In this document: positions 1 through 7,523 of the stretch, piece after piece | Layout of the letters: each line of letters starts with the position of its first letter | Position numbering within the stretch: the stretch's first letter is position 1 | Source of the DNA: Planctomycetota bacterium | GTDB taxonomy: Bacteria > Planctomycetota > UBA8742 > JACQVU01 | Assembly: GCA_016209585.1 (NCBI GenBank) | Contig: JACQVU010000480.1 | Location: 1-19,480, forward strand | Reading direction: 5' to 3' | Length of the DNA: 19,480 nucleotides | The notes under the pieces: generated by a model | Seen by the model: the letters and a program-made list of their open reading frames with translations, nothing else | Told to the model about the DNA's origin: nothing | Databases searched by the model: none | Translations under genes and position numbers: made by a program

Positions 1-20
1 CCCCGACCCCCGACCCCACC

Positions 21-854
21 GTGGCCCGCCCGCGCAACTGGTTCCTGTTCAAGCAACTGCTCCTGAAAGAGGTGCGCGGCCGGTACGCAGGCTCCGCCTT
101 CGGGGCCTTCTGGTCAATCATCCACCCCCTGGGGCTGGTGGCGGCCTACCTGTTCGTCTTCGGCGTCGTGCTTGAGGTCCGGGTCCCGGTGGAGGCCGCT
201 CCGGCCGCGCTCTCCCCCAGCCCCGCGGTGCCCGCCGGCGGCATGGACCGCGGACTCTTCTACGCGCTCTACCTGCTCAGCGGCTTGATGCCCTGGCTGG
301 CGGTGCAGGAAACACTCTTCCGCTCGGCGGGATGTATCGTCGAGCGCGCGGTGATCGTGCGCAACTCGCCCTTTCCCACGGAGTTCCTGCCTCTCGTGCT
401 GGCGATCTCCTCCCTGGTTCAAGTGGTGGCGGGACTCGCGGCGGTCATGGCGCTGGCCTTGGCGTTCACCGGCCAGCCGCCCGGCGCGGGGGCGCTGCTG
501 CTGCCGGCGCTGGTCGCGGCGCAGGGGGCGCTGTCGTTCGGCCTGGGGGCGTTGGTGGCCACGCTGCACACGCTGCGGCGCGACGTGGGGCACGTGCTGG
601 GTCTCGTGCTGGTCTTCTGGATGTTCGCCAGCCCGGTTTTCTACACGGCGGCGCAAGCGCCGGAGTGGTTCGCGCCCGTGCTGAACGCGAACCCGCTCAC
701 CCACCTGCTGGCCGGCTATCGCTGGTGCCTGCTGGGGCTGGAGGCGCCGTCGTTGGCCGGTCTTTCCTACCTGGCCGCCTGGGCGGGCGGCGCGGCGCTG
801 GGCGGGTACGCCTTCTTGAAGCGGCAGGAACCACGCTTCGCGGACTTGGTCTGA
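21..854 (+). CDS. ABC-2 type transporter permease (polysaccharide/O-antigen export type)
   Basis: The product is 277 residues and resembles the membrane subunit of TagG/KpsM/Wzm-type exporters, which move lipid-linked or capsular polysaccharide across the inner membrane with an ABC ATPase partner. The N-terminal amphipathic stretch (WFLFKQLLLKEVRGRYAGS, about residues 7-25) followed by a WSIIHPL motif is typical of this family. Six hydrophobic segments can be seen at roughly 28-52, 82-100, 120-147, 153-182, 190-212 and 246-266. A Pro/Ala-rich loop of about 30 residues separates the first two. The start is taken as GTG at 21 because it leaves the usual short cytoplasmic leader. The frame is open to the window edge, so an upstream start cannot be excluded. 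No ATPase partner follows, so it is presumably upstream and outside the window. The transported substrate cannot be told from sequence. Confidence 0.85.
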   Translation: MARPRNWFLFKQLLLKEVRGRYAGSAFGAFWSIIHPLGLVAAYLFVFGVVLEVRVPVEAAPAALSPSPAVPAGGMDRGLFYALYLLSGLMPWLAVQETLFRSAGCIVERAVIVRNSPFPTEFLPLVLAISSLVQVVAGLAAVMALALAFTGQPPGAGALLLPALVAAQGALSFGLGALVATLHTLRRDVGHVLGLVLVFWMFASPVFYTAAQAPEWFAPVLNANPLTHLLAGYRWCLLGLEAPSLAGLSYLAAWAGGAALGGYAFLKRQEPRFADLV

Positions 855-908
855 CGCCGTCGCCGTCCGCTCGCCGGTCAGGGCCGGTGTGGTAGAGTTC
901 CGCTGTAG

Positions 909-937
909 CAGCCCGTCGATATTTTATCGACGGGCTG
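909..937. promoter_or_regulatory. Perfect 13-bp-arm hairpin between permease and regulator genes
   Basis: The arms CAGCCCGTCGATA (909-921) and TATCGACGGGCTG (925-937) are exact reverse complements separated by TTT. The centre is AT-rich in an otherwise very GC-rich region. It lies 54 bp after the permease stop and ends 14 bp before the chosen ATG of the sigma-54 regulator, just upstream of an AGGA ribosome-site candidate (940-943). No T-run follows on either side, so it is not a textbook intrinsic terminator. It could be a Rho-assisted terminator, an operator or a leader hairpin. Confidence 0.6.
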
Positions 938-951
938 GTAGGACGGCCGCG

Positions 952-3855
952 ATGCTCACGGATCCCGACGCCTTCACGGAGCTCGCTCGCTCTCTCGTCG
1001 CGGCGGCCGATGGCGCCGGCCCCGCGCTGGAAACGCTGCTCGCCGAGCCAGCCGCGGGCGTGGTCGGCGGCACGCTCGCGCCGGAGTTGTTCGCCTGTCG
1101 CCTCCTCGCCTTTCTCGGCGACCACGCCGCCGCCGCCGTCCGCGCGGAACGGTTGCTCGCGGCGATCCAGACGGCCCCTTCCGGCGGCGGGCGCCCTTCC
1201 GGCGACGCGGGGGCAGCCGGGGTCGCGGGCGGCGAGATCGCCGTCGATGCGTTGCTGGTCGCGGCCACGGCCGCGGAGGGGCTGGACAACCCGACCGCGG
1301 CCGCCGAGTTCCTGGCGCGGGCGGCGCGGGCGGCGCGGGCGGCGGGCCTGCGCGTGGCCGAGGAGCGCGCCCGGCTGGCGCTCGCCGAGTTCCTCATCGC
1401 GCGCGACGACGCCGCCCAGGCCAGCGTGATCCTTGCCGGCGTGGCGGCGGCCGCGCGACCGATCGGCTCCCCCGCGTCCGAGGGTCGCCGGCCTTGGGCG
1501 CCGGACGCGCCCGCCGCGGGCCAGAGCGTTTCGCGCCGCGACACCCCGCGGGACGCGCACCTGGCCTGGTTGGAGGGGTTGGTTTTCGCGGCCGACGGCG
1601 GGGGATATTCCACCCTCGCGGCCCTCGAGCGGTTCACCTGCGCGCTGGAGGCGCTGGGCGACGCGGATCGCCAGGAACTGGAGTGGGAGATCCGTTTCGC
1701 GCTGGCCGGGTGTCTGGCGCGCGACGGGCAGGAGAGCGAGGCCGCGCGGCAACTTGTGAACGCGCAAGCGATCTGCCGGGACCTGGCCGGTTGGCTTCCC
1801 GCCGCGCGCCGCTCCGCCTTCCTGGCGGATCCGCGCCGCGCGCGGCTGTTCGCGGAGGCTGCGCCGGTCGCGGCCGGGTCCGGGGCGCCGGTTGGCGGGC
1901 AGACGCCGGCGCCCGGTCCGCTCGCGGCGGGTGAGGGGGAGAGGCGCTCGGCCCCGGGCCAGCCGCTCTCCGGGGAAGAAGCGACGGGCCCGCCCGCGAA
2001 GGATCGCACCGATCGTTTCGCGCGGCGCTCGTTGCCGCTCGGCTTCCACCTGTCGGGAACGGAACTGCTGGCGCTGGAGCGCGAGCGCAACATGTTGTTG
2101 CGTCTGGCCGCCATCAACCGGAGGCTGGCCGGGGAGTTCGAACTCTCGCGGGTGCTGGAGACGATCATCGACGGGGCCATGGAGATGACGGGGGCGACGC
2201 GCGGCTTCCTGATTCTCCTGGAGGAGGGGCGACTGCGGCTGGCCGCGGCGCGCGGCCCGGACGGGACGGTGGGGGCGCCGGACGGCGAGGCGCTGGAGTT
2301 CTCGCGCCACGTGGCGGCGCGGGTGATCGAGAGCGGCGAGCCGTTGTTCACGGTCGACGCGCAGGCCGACCAACGATTCTCGGCCGTGGGCAGCGAGGCC
2401 GGGCTGCGATTGACCTCAATTCTCTGCGTGCCGCTGCGGCCCGAGGCGGCCGGGCGGCGGGAGGGCGGGGCGGAGGTGCTGGGGGCGCTGGCGCTGGACA
2501 ACCGGATGCGAAAGGGGGCGTTCGCGCCGGGGGACACGCGGTTCATCCAGGCCTTCGCCGTGCAGGCCGCGCTGGCGATCCGCGGCGCGCGGCTGTTGGA
2601 AGAGAACGTGCGTGCCCGCGAGGAGTTGACGCGCCGCAACCGCGACCTGGCGGAGGCGGAGGCGGCGCTGCGCCGCGACCTGGCCGCGCGCCAGACCGAA
2701 CTGGCCCAGACCCAGCGCCAGTTGCGCCTGCGGGAGCGCGAACTTTCGCGGTTGTCTGACGCCGGGGGCATCGTGGGGGTCTCCGAAGCGATCCGGCAGG
2801 TGATCGAGGTGGTGCATCGCGTCGCCGAGTCCGGCGCGCCCGTGCTGCTGCACGGCGAGAGCGGCACCGGGAAGGCGCTGGTCGCGCGGTGCATCCACCA
2901 GGCCGGCCCGACGCGCGAGCGGGAGTTCGTGGCGGTCAACTGCTCGGCGCTGCCCGAAGCGCTGCTGGAATCCGAACTGTTCGGCCACGTGCGCGGCGCC
3001 TTCACCGGCGCGCACCGCGATCGCAAGGGGCTGTTTGAACTCGCGGCGGGGGGCACGCTGTTCCTCGACGAGGTGGGCGACATGCCGCCGGGGATGCAGG
3101 CGAAACTGCTCACCGCCATCGAGGAAGGGGTGGTGCGGCCGGTGGGCGCCGAGAAGACGGTGAAGGTGGACGCCCGCGTGATCACCGCCACCAACAAGGA
3201 CCTGGAAGCCCTGGTGCGCGCCGGCGCCTTCCGCGAGGACCTCTACTTCCGCGTCAACGTCGTGAAGATCCTCCTGCCGCCGCTCCGCGAGCGTCGGGAG
3301 GACATTCCCCTGCTGCTGGACCACGCGCTGCGGGAGGCCGCGGCCGCGGCCGAGGCCCGTGGGGCGAAGGTGAAGACGCGCCGGGTGAGCGCGGACGCGC
3401 TGGAGATCGTCACCCGCTACGACTGGCCGGGAAACGTGCGGGAACTGCGGAACTTCGCCGAGCGGGCCACGCTCTTCGCCGAGGGCGACGCCATCACCGC
3501 CCACGACGTGCTGGCGCACCTGCCGGGCGCGGCGGCGCCAGCCACGCCACCGGCGACGGTCTCCGCGCCGACGGCGACGTCGGGGTCTCCGCCGGCGGCG
3601 GGCGAGCCACCCAAGGCCGGGGAAGGGGCCGGCGCGGGCGAGTCCGCGCCCGCCACGGAGGGGAGCGACGCGGCGCGGAGTTACCGGGGCGCGCGCGCGA
3701 GTTTCGACCGCGACATCATCACCGCGGCGTTGCGGCGCAGCGGGGGCAACGTCTCCGCCGCGGCGCGGGAACTGGGCATCCAGCGCCGGCAACTCTACCG
3801 GCTCATGGCGCGGCTGGAGATCGGCGCGGGAGCGGCCGGCAAACTGGTAGAGTAG
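952..3855 (+). CDS. GAF-domain sigma-54 enhancer-binding transcriptional activator
   Basis: The product is 967 residues and would activate RNA polymerase-sigma-54 by ATP hydrolysis. Residues 1-300 are Ala-rich helical, TPR-like sequence, followed by a low-complexity linker (about 300-360). A GAF sensory domain spans about 395-550 and a coiled coil about 550-602. The AAA+ domain follows, with Walker A GESGTGKA (635-642), GAFTGA sigma-54 contact loop (682-687), Walker B GGTLFLDE (700-707) and a REDLYFRVNV segment near 761-770. A Pro/Ala linker leads to a Fis-type helix-turn-helix (about 929-955, NVSAAARELGIQRRQLYRLM). No receiver domain is present, so the signal is probably a ligand or protein sensed by the N-terminus or GAF. 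Start: ATG 952 has AGGA 8 bp upstream. An in-frame GTG at 889 would translate through the 909-937 hairpin and is less likely. thiS begins 4 bp after the stop. Confidence 0.92.
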   Translation: MLTDPDAFTELARSLVAAADGAGPALETLLAEPAAGVVGGTLAPELFACRLLAFLGDHAAAAVRAERLLAAIQTAPSGGGRPSGDAGAAGVAGGEIAVDALLVAATAAEGLDNPTAAAEFLARAARAARAAGLRVAEERARLALAEFLIARDDAAQASVILAGVAAAARPIGSPASEGRRPWAPDAPAAGQSVSRRDTPRDAHLAWLEGLVFAADGGGYSTLAALERFTCALEALGDADRQELEWEIRFALAGCLARDGQESEAARQLVNAQAICRDLAGWLPAARRSAFLADPRRARLFAEAAPVAAGSGAPVGGQTPAPGPLAAGEGERRSAPGQPLSGEEATGPPAKDRTDRFARRSLPLGFHLSGTELLALERERNMLLRLAAINRRLAGEFELSRVLETIIDGAMEMTGATRGFLILLEEGRLRLAAARGPDGTVGAPDGEALEFSRHVAARVIESGEPLFTVDAQADQRFSAVGSEAGLRLTSILCVPLRPEAAGRREGGAEVLGALALDNRMRKGAFAPGDTRFIQAFAVQAALAIRGARLLEENVRAREELTRRNRDLAEAEAALRRDLAARQTELAQTQRQLRLRERELSRLSDAGGIVGVSEAIRQVIEVVHRVAESGAPVLLHGESGTGKALVARCIHQAGPTREREFVAVNCSALPEALLESELFGHVRGAFTGAHRDRKGLFELAAGGTLFLDEVGDMPPGMQAKLLTAIEEGVVRPVGAEKTVKVDARVITATNKDLEALVRAGAFREDLYFRVNVVKILLPPLRERREDIPLLLDHALREAAAAAEARGAKVKTRRVSADALEIVTRYDWPGNVRELRNFAERATLFAEGDAITAHDVLAHLPGAAAPATPPATVSAPTATSGSPPAAGEPPKAGEGAGAGESAPATEGSDAARSYRGARASFDRDIITAALRRSGGNVSAAARELGIQRRQLYRLMARLEIGAGAAGKLVE

Positions 3856-3859
3856 CGAC

Positions 3860-4069
3860 ATGGCCGAGGTCGCCCTCACGCTCAACGGCGAGCCGTACAC
3901 GCTCCCGCGGGAGGAGACGGTGTCGGCGCTGCTCGCACGGATCGGCGTGCTGCCGGAGCGGGTGGCGGTGGAGATCAACCTTCAGATCGTTCCGCGGGCG
4001 GAGTTCGGCGCGCGTCTGGTGCGGGCGGGAGACGTGGTGGAGATCGTCAGTTTCGTCGGCGGCGGGTGA
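3860..4069 (+). CDS. thiS: ThiS-type sulfur carrier protein
   Basis: This is a 69-residue ubiquitin-like beta-grasp protein. It has the ThiS pattern: a short LNGEPYTL strand, ETVSALLARIGV helix, VAVEINLQIVPR strand, a GDVVEIVSFVGGG end, and a C-terminal Gly-Gly. In the family this terminus is adenylated by ThiF/MoeB-like enzymes and converted to a thiocarboxylate. ThiG then uses that sulfur to build the thiazole of thiamine; related carriers serve other sulfur-transfer pathways. The ATG lies 4 bp after the stop of the sigma-54 regulator, and the radical SAM gene follows within 11 bp or overlaps, so the three are probably one transcript. No ThiG, ThiF, ThiE or ThiH is next to it. Its partner enzymes must be elsewhere, or it could serve a dedicated pathway here. 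Confidence 0.88.
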   Translation: MAEVALTLNGEPYTLPREETVSALLARIGVLPERVAVEINLQIVPRAEFGARLVRAGDVVEIVSFVGGG

Positions 4070-4080
4070 CAGCGGGCATC

Positions 4081-5628
4081 ATGGCCGACGTGGCGCTGCT
4101 GCAATGCCCGGTCTGGGACCATCGCACCCCGCCGCGCGGGCTGGCCTGCATGGCGGGAATGCTGGAGCACCACGGCATTCGTGTCCGCGTCATCAACCTG
4201 AACATCCGGCTCTATCGCGCGGCCTCGCCCGACCGCCGGCGGTTGTGGGCGATGAACGAGAACCACCGGTGGCGCAACCGCGACAACGTGTTGCAGGTGT
4301 TGAGCGAGTTCGCCGATGTCATCAACGCGGCCGTGGAGGAAATCCGGGCCAGCGGCGCGCGGATCGCGGGGTTCTCCGTGATGAGCGTGAACGTGCTGGC
4401 CGCGTGGGAGACGGCGCGCCTGCTCAAAGAGCGTCTCCCGGGGTTGCAGGTGGTGTTCGGCGGGCCGCAGACCTTCATCGTGACCCGGCCGGAGGAGATG
4501 TTCACGACGACGCTGCGCGAGCGTCACCGCCACCTGCCGGAACCTGGGGTGGTGGATTTCATGGTGCGCGGCGAGGGCGAAGAGGCCGGGTTGGAACTGT
4601 TTCGCGCGCTCCTTTCCGGGCGCGCCGCGCGCGGTCCGCTGCGCCTCCCGGGCGTGGTCGACCTGCGCGACGGCTGGACCGACGGCGGCGACCGGCCGCT
4701 GGCGCGCCAACTGGCGGCGCTGCCGATGCCGCGCTTCTCGTTCGAGGGGTTCGGGGAAGGGGGGAAGCCGCCGCGGGTGAACGTGGAGATGTCGCGCGGT
4801 TGCGTTCTGAAGTGCGCCTTCTGCTCCGACACGGTGCGCTGGCGGCGCTACCGCCCGCGCGGGGCCGACGCGGCGTTCGCGGAGGCGCGGGCGCTGCACG
4901 AGGAGCGCGGCGTGACCGGCGTGGACTTCATCGACCTGCTGCTGAACGCCGACCTCTTGGAGATGCTGCGCCTGTGCGACCATTTCATCGCCGCGGGCCT
5001 GCCGATCGACTGGGCGGCCACCTGCATCGTCTCGCGGGAAATGACGCCCGAAGTCCTCTCCCGGATGCGGCGCGCGGGCTGCTCGTCGCTGGCCTTCGGG
5101 GTCGAGAATTTCCACGACGACGTGCTGCGGGCGATGAAGAAGGGGCAGCGCGCGGCCGACATCGCGCCGGTGATCCGCGCGGCGCACGACGCTGGAATCA
5201 AAACGATTATCACGCTCATGGTGGGCTTCCCGGGCGAGACGGAGGATATCTTCCGCTTCAACATGGAGAAGGCCCGGGACCTGGCGCCCTGGGTCGATGA
5301 GTTCGGCCTGCTCTCCGACCTCCACTTCATGCCCTTCACCCCGATGTGGGAGTTCGCCGGCCGCATGGGCGTGGTGGCCGGCGCCTATCCCGGCGACTGG
5401 ACGCTGGCCGATGACCCCACCAACACGCCGGAGGTGAGGCAGCGCCGGTACGCCGAGTTGCTGGCGCTGGCGCGCGACCTGGGCAAGTCGGTCGATTTCG
5501 AGAACTACTCTTCCCGCGACATGCGCGACCCCATCGGTGAGCGCGACGAGGGCTTCCACCTGGCGTCGCCGGTCTCGTGGCTGGCGCCGAACCGGTCGCC
5601 CGCCCCGGATCAGATCGGCGTCCGGTAG
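4081..5628 (+). CDS. B12-binding-domain radical SAM protein
   Basis: The product is 515 residues. Residues 1-170 form a Rossmann-like cobalamin-binding-type domain (PPRGLACMAGMLEHHGIRV near 17-35, GFSVMSVN at 97-104, VVFGGPQTF at 124-132). A radical SAM domain starts near 230, with the cluster motif C241-x3-C245-x2-C248 in SRGCVLKCAFCSD. Further radical SAM features are GVTGVDFID, an AFGVENFHDDVLRAMKKG segment, and TLMVGFPGETEDIF. Such class B enzymes use a 4Fe-4S cluster and SAM, often with cobalamin, for methylation or other radical chemistry on an unactivated carbon. The substrate is not predictable here. The start is uncertain: ATG 4081 aligns best with family N-termini, while GTG 4066 would overlap the thiS stop (GTGA) and be coupled to it. 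The 3' end overlaps the convergent ATP-grasp gene by 19 bp. Confidence 0.88.
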   Translation: MADVALLQCPVWDHRTPPRGLACMAGMLEHHGIRVRVINLNIRLYRAASPDRRRLWAMNENHRWRNRDNVLQVLSEFADVINAAVEEIRASGARIAGFSVMSVNVLAAWETARLLKERLPGLQVVFGGPQTFIVTRPEEMFTTTLRERHRHLPEPGVVDFMVRGEGEEAGLELFRALLSGRAARGPLRLPGVVDLRDGWTDGGDRPLARQLAALPMPRFSFEGFGEGGKPPRVNVEMSRGCVLKCAFCSDTVRWRRYRPRGADAAFAEARALHEERGVTGVDFIDLLLNADLLEMLRLCDHFIAAGLPIDWAATCIVSREMTPEVLSRMRRAGCSSLAFGVENFHDDVLRAMKKGQRAADIAPVIRAAHDAGIKTIITLMVGFPGETEDIFRFNMEKARDLAPWVDEFGLLSDLHFMPFTPMWEFAGRMGVVAGAYPGDWTLADDPTNTPEVRQRRYAELLALARDLGKSVDFENYSSRDMRDPIGERDEGFHLASPVSWLAPNRSPAPDQIGVR

Positions 5629-6698
5629 CGCGGGTCGTCCGCGTTGTCGCGCATGCGCCGGAGCTGGCCCAGATAGGTCTGCATGAGGCTGGTGACGCCG
5701 CGCACGTCTTCCTCGCGTTCAAAGTCGATGTTGAAGCCCACCTGGTCGTTGAGTTCCGTAAGGTACCAGCGCCCGGAGTGGTCGCGCATCACGTCCACGC
5801 AGAAAACCCCGTAGGGGAAGCGGCTGGTGACGTGGTCGGCGATCGGCCCCACCACCTCGAAGACGCCCGGCGGGTACTCGGCCGGGTCGGTGTAGAGCAT
5901 GCCGTCGGGACTCTTGATGTAGGAATGAAGGAAACGCGCGTGGCCCGGCTCGTCGATGACGAAGATGAAGCGGCAGTCGTGCTTGTGGTAGGGGTAGCCC
6001 ATTTCGGGAATGCCGCCCCCCACCTCCACGAAGGCCTGGATGATGTAGGGCGTGTTGACCATGGCCATCAGCGCCCCCTCCACGTGCTCCGGATGCTCCA
6101 GGGGCTGGCCCCAGAGGTGGCGCAGCGACAGCGCGCCGTCCTCGTGACGCCGGACGATGTGAAGGCCGCGCGACTCCCAGCCGCGGACGGGCTTGAGGAC
6201 GGCGAGGTCGGAGTGATCGTCGTAGAGGCGGTCCATCTCCTCGAAGAAGTCCTGGACCTGGCCGATGATGGCCTCCGGGCGCTGCTCGACCCGCCAGGTG
6301 AGGGGGGAGAAGTCGCGGAACGTTTCGTAGCAGCCCCATTTGTCGCTCACGAAACGGTTCAGCCCGACGTGGCCGAAGACGGGCGTCTTGAGGTCCAGGA
6401 GGCGGTTGATGACGGCGACGTAGTGGGGGTCGACGTCGCCGATCTTGTCGAAGACCCAGCCGATGGGAATGGTCTCCTCAACGGGAACCCAGTCGTCGTC
6501 GTAGGGCATCCAGTGGGCTGTGACGTTGCCGTTCCAGTCGAAGTCGTAGGCCGAGGCGAAGACCAGCCGCTCGCCGTCCTGGTGAGCGAGGTGGAAGAGG
6601 TGGTGGTAGGCGCGCGCCAGTTTCTTCGACGAGAAGGGAGTCTGCCCGCTGGCGGCGGCCGGCAACTCGGAATTGAGCATCACGATCTGTTTGTCCAT
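5610..6698 (-). CDS. ATP-grasp-fold ligase-like protein
   Basis: The 362-residue product looks like a stand-alone ATP-grasp enzyme (glutathione synthetase/RimK-like fold), a family that joins a carboxylate to an amine or thiol through an acyl-phosphate. Visible elements are SDKWGCYETFRDF near 118-130, a nucleotide-binding strand and loop LKPVRGWESRGLHIV (168-182), YIIQAFVEVGGG (218-229), DCRFIFVID (241-249), and a metal-binding end GVFCVDVMRD...WYLTELNDQVGF with E315 and N317. Start ATG 6698 has AGGTGG six bases upstream. A longer reading frame to 6794 adds an Arg/Pro-rich stretch with no family resemblance. It faces the B12 radical SAM gene and shares 19 bp with its 3' end. Joint function in a peptide or small-molecule pathway is possible but not shown. 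The 174 bp upstream (6699-6872) held no clear promoter. Confidence 0.75.
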   Translation of the reverse strand: MDKQIVMLNSELPAAASGQTPFSSKKLARAYHHLFHLAHQDGERLVFASAYDFDWNGNVTAHWMPYDDDWVPVEETIPIGWVFDKIGDVDPHYVAVINRLLDLKTPVFGHVGLNRFVSDKWGCYETFRDFSPLTWRVEQRPEAIIGQVQDFFEEMDRLYDDHSDLAVLKPVRGWESRGLHIVRRHEDGALSLRHLWGQPLEHPEHVEGALMAMVNTPYIIQAFVEVGGGIPEMGYPYHKHDCRFIFVIDEPGHARFLHSYIKSPDGMLYTDPAEYPPGVFEVVGPIADHVTSRFPYGVFCVDVMRDHSGRWYLTELNDQVGFNIDFEREEDVRGVTSLMQTYLGQLRRMRDNADDPRYRTPI

Positions 6699-6872
6699 GA
6701 GGCGCCACCTGGGGGTTCGTTGACGGGGACGGGGAACAGGGGGCAGTTGCCGGCGATGACTGGCGTGACGAGCGATCCGCGCCACGACGGACACCCACCC
6801 CCGGCGCGGCTGACCCGCGACCGGGAACAGAGGCCCGCCGCGCGCGCCTTTTTACCGGGCGCTGCTCTCCTG

Positions 6873-7523
6873 TCAAGGGAGTTTCGTCCGGGGCGCGGGC
6901 GAGACGACGCCGCGACCGGGCCGCGCCTTCGACCTCGCGAGCAGCCACTTGAACGCGGCGACGAGGCGACGGAACGACCGCGAGCGGGAGGCGGCGAGTT
7001 CAGGATCGATGAGGCTGCTGAAGCGAGCCTGATCGACCGTCTCTTTGTACACTTGACCAACCGGCATTTGTTGTGAGATCCAGTCCTTCACACCCTGTGC
7101 GCCCTCAACGTCTCCGTCGAAGCCGCTGCTTGACCCGAGGCCCACGGCGATTGTCTTCCACGAGGCCAGAAACCAAGTCTCATACACACGTTTGGCCAGC
7201 ACGATCGCGGTCGCGGCAGGCAAGTTCGCCTTCTTCGCCCGCGACGACAACTGGCGCGCCAGAGTGAGGGGACAATCACCGTTCGCGTCAATCACGACCA
7301 TTATTCCGCAGCAACCGCGTGTCCCTTGCGCATACCCGAGAAACTTTTCCAATCCACCTTCCTTGATGATGTTCTCGCGACCGTGCGCGTTCTTCGGAGC
7401 GGCGATTCCGACCACTCCGCGCCGCACGCTCGGCTCCCGAAGAGCATGGAGCAATTTCGGCAGCGCCGTTACTTCGCCGACCCCTTCGACAATGGGGACG
7501 ATAGTCCGACGCTGATCCGCCAT
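6873..7523 (-). CDS. DUF4276 family protein (TOPRIM-like), ATPase partner
   Basis: The 216-residue product matches the DUF4276 family by pattern. An N-terminal IVEGVGEVTALPKLL has E13 and G14 of a TOPRIM-like first strand. Then come VVIDANGDCP with D79 and D83 as the likely acidic metal site, VLAKRVYETWFLAS (108-121), an ETVDQ motif (161-165) and SRSFRRL (181-187). TOPRIM folds in OLD-type and related systems act as Mg-dependent nucleases; nuclease activity here is inference. The ATG (7523-7521) overlaps the ATPase stop by one base (TGATG) and has GAGGAG five bases upstream, inside the ATPase 3' end, so translation is probably coupled. Base composition is clearly lower in GC than the flanking genes: 30 of 60 bases at 7321-7380 are G or C. 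The last 20 residues are basic and Pro-rich. Confidence 0.82.
   Translation of the reverse strand: MADQRRTIVPIVEGVGEVTALPKLLHALREPSVRRGVVGIAAPKNAHGRENIIKEGGLEKFLGYAQGTRGCCGIMVVIDANGDCPLTLARQLSSRAKKANLPAATAIVLAKRVYETWFLASWKTIAVGLGSSSGFDGDVEGAQGVKDWISQQMPVGQVYKETVDQARFSSLIDPELAASRSRSFRRLVAAFKWLLARSKARPGRGVVSPAPRTKLP

Noticed and set aside
889..951. GTG 889 as start of the sigma-54 regulator
   Set aside because: The extra 21 residues would be encoded by the perfect hairpin at 909-937, and ATG 952 has an AGGA site at good distance.
697..2373. Long minus-strand open frame antisense to the permease and regulator genes
   Set aside because: Arg/Pro/Ala-rich translation with no motif; explained by strong third-position GC bias of the plus-strand regulator.
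924..3197. 757-codon minus-strand frame opposite the sigma-54 regulator
   Set aside because: Ser/Arg/Ala-rich low-complexity translation mirroring the regulator's codons; no ribosome site or family resemblance.
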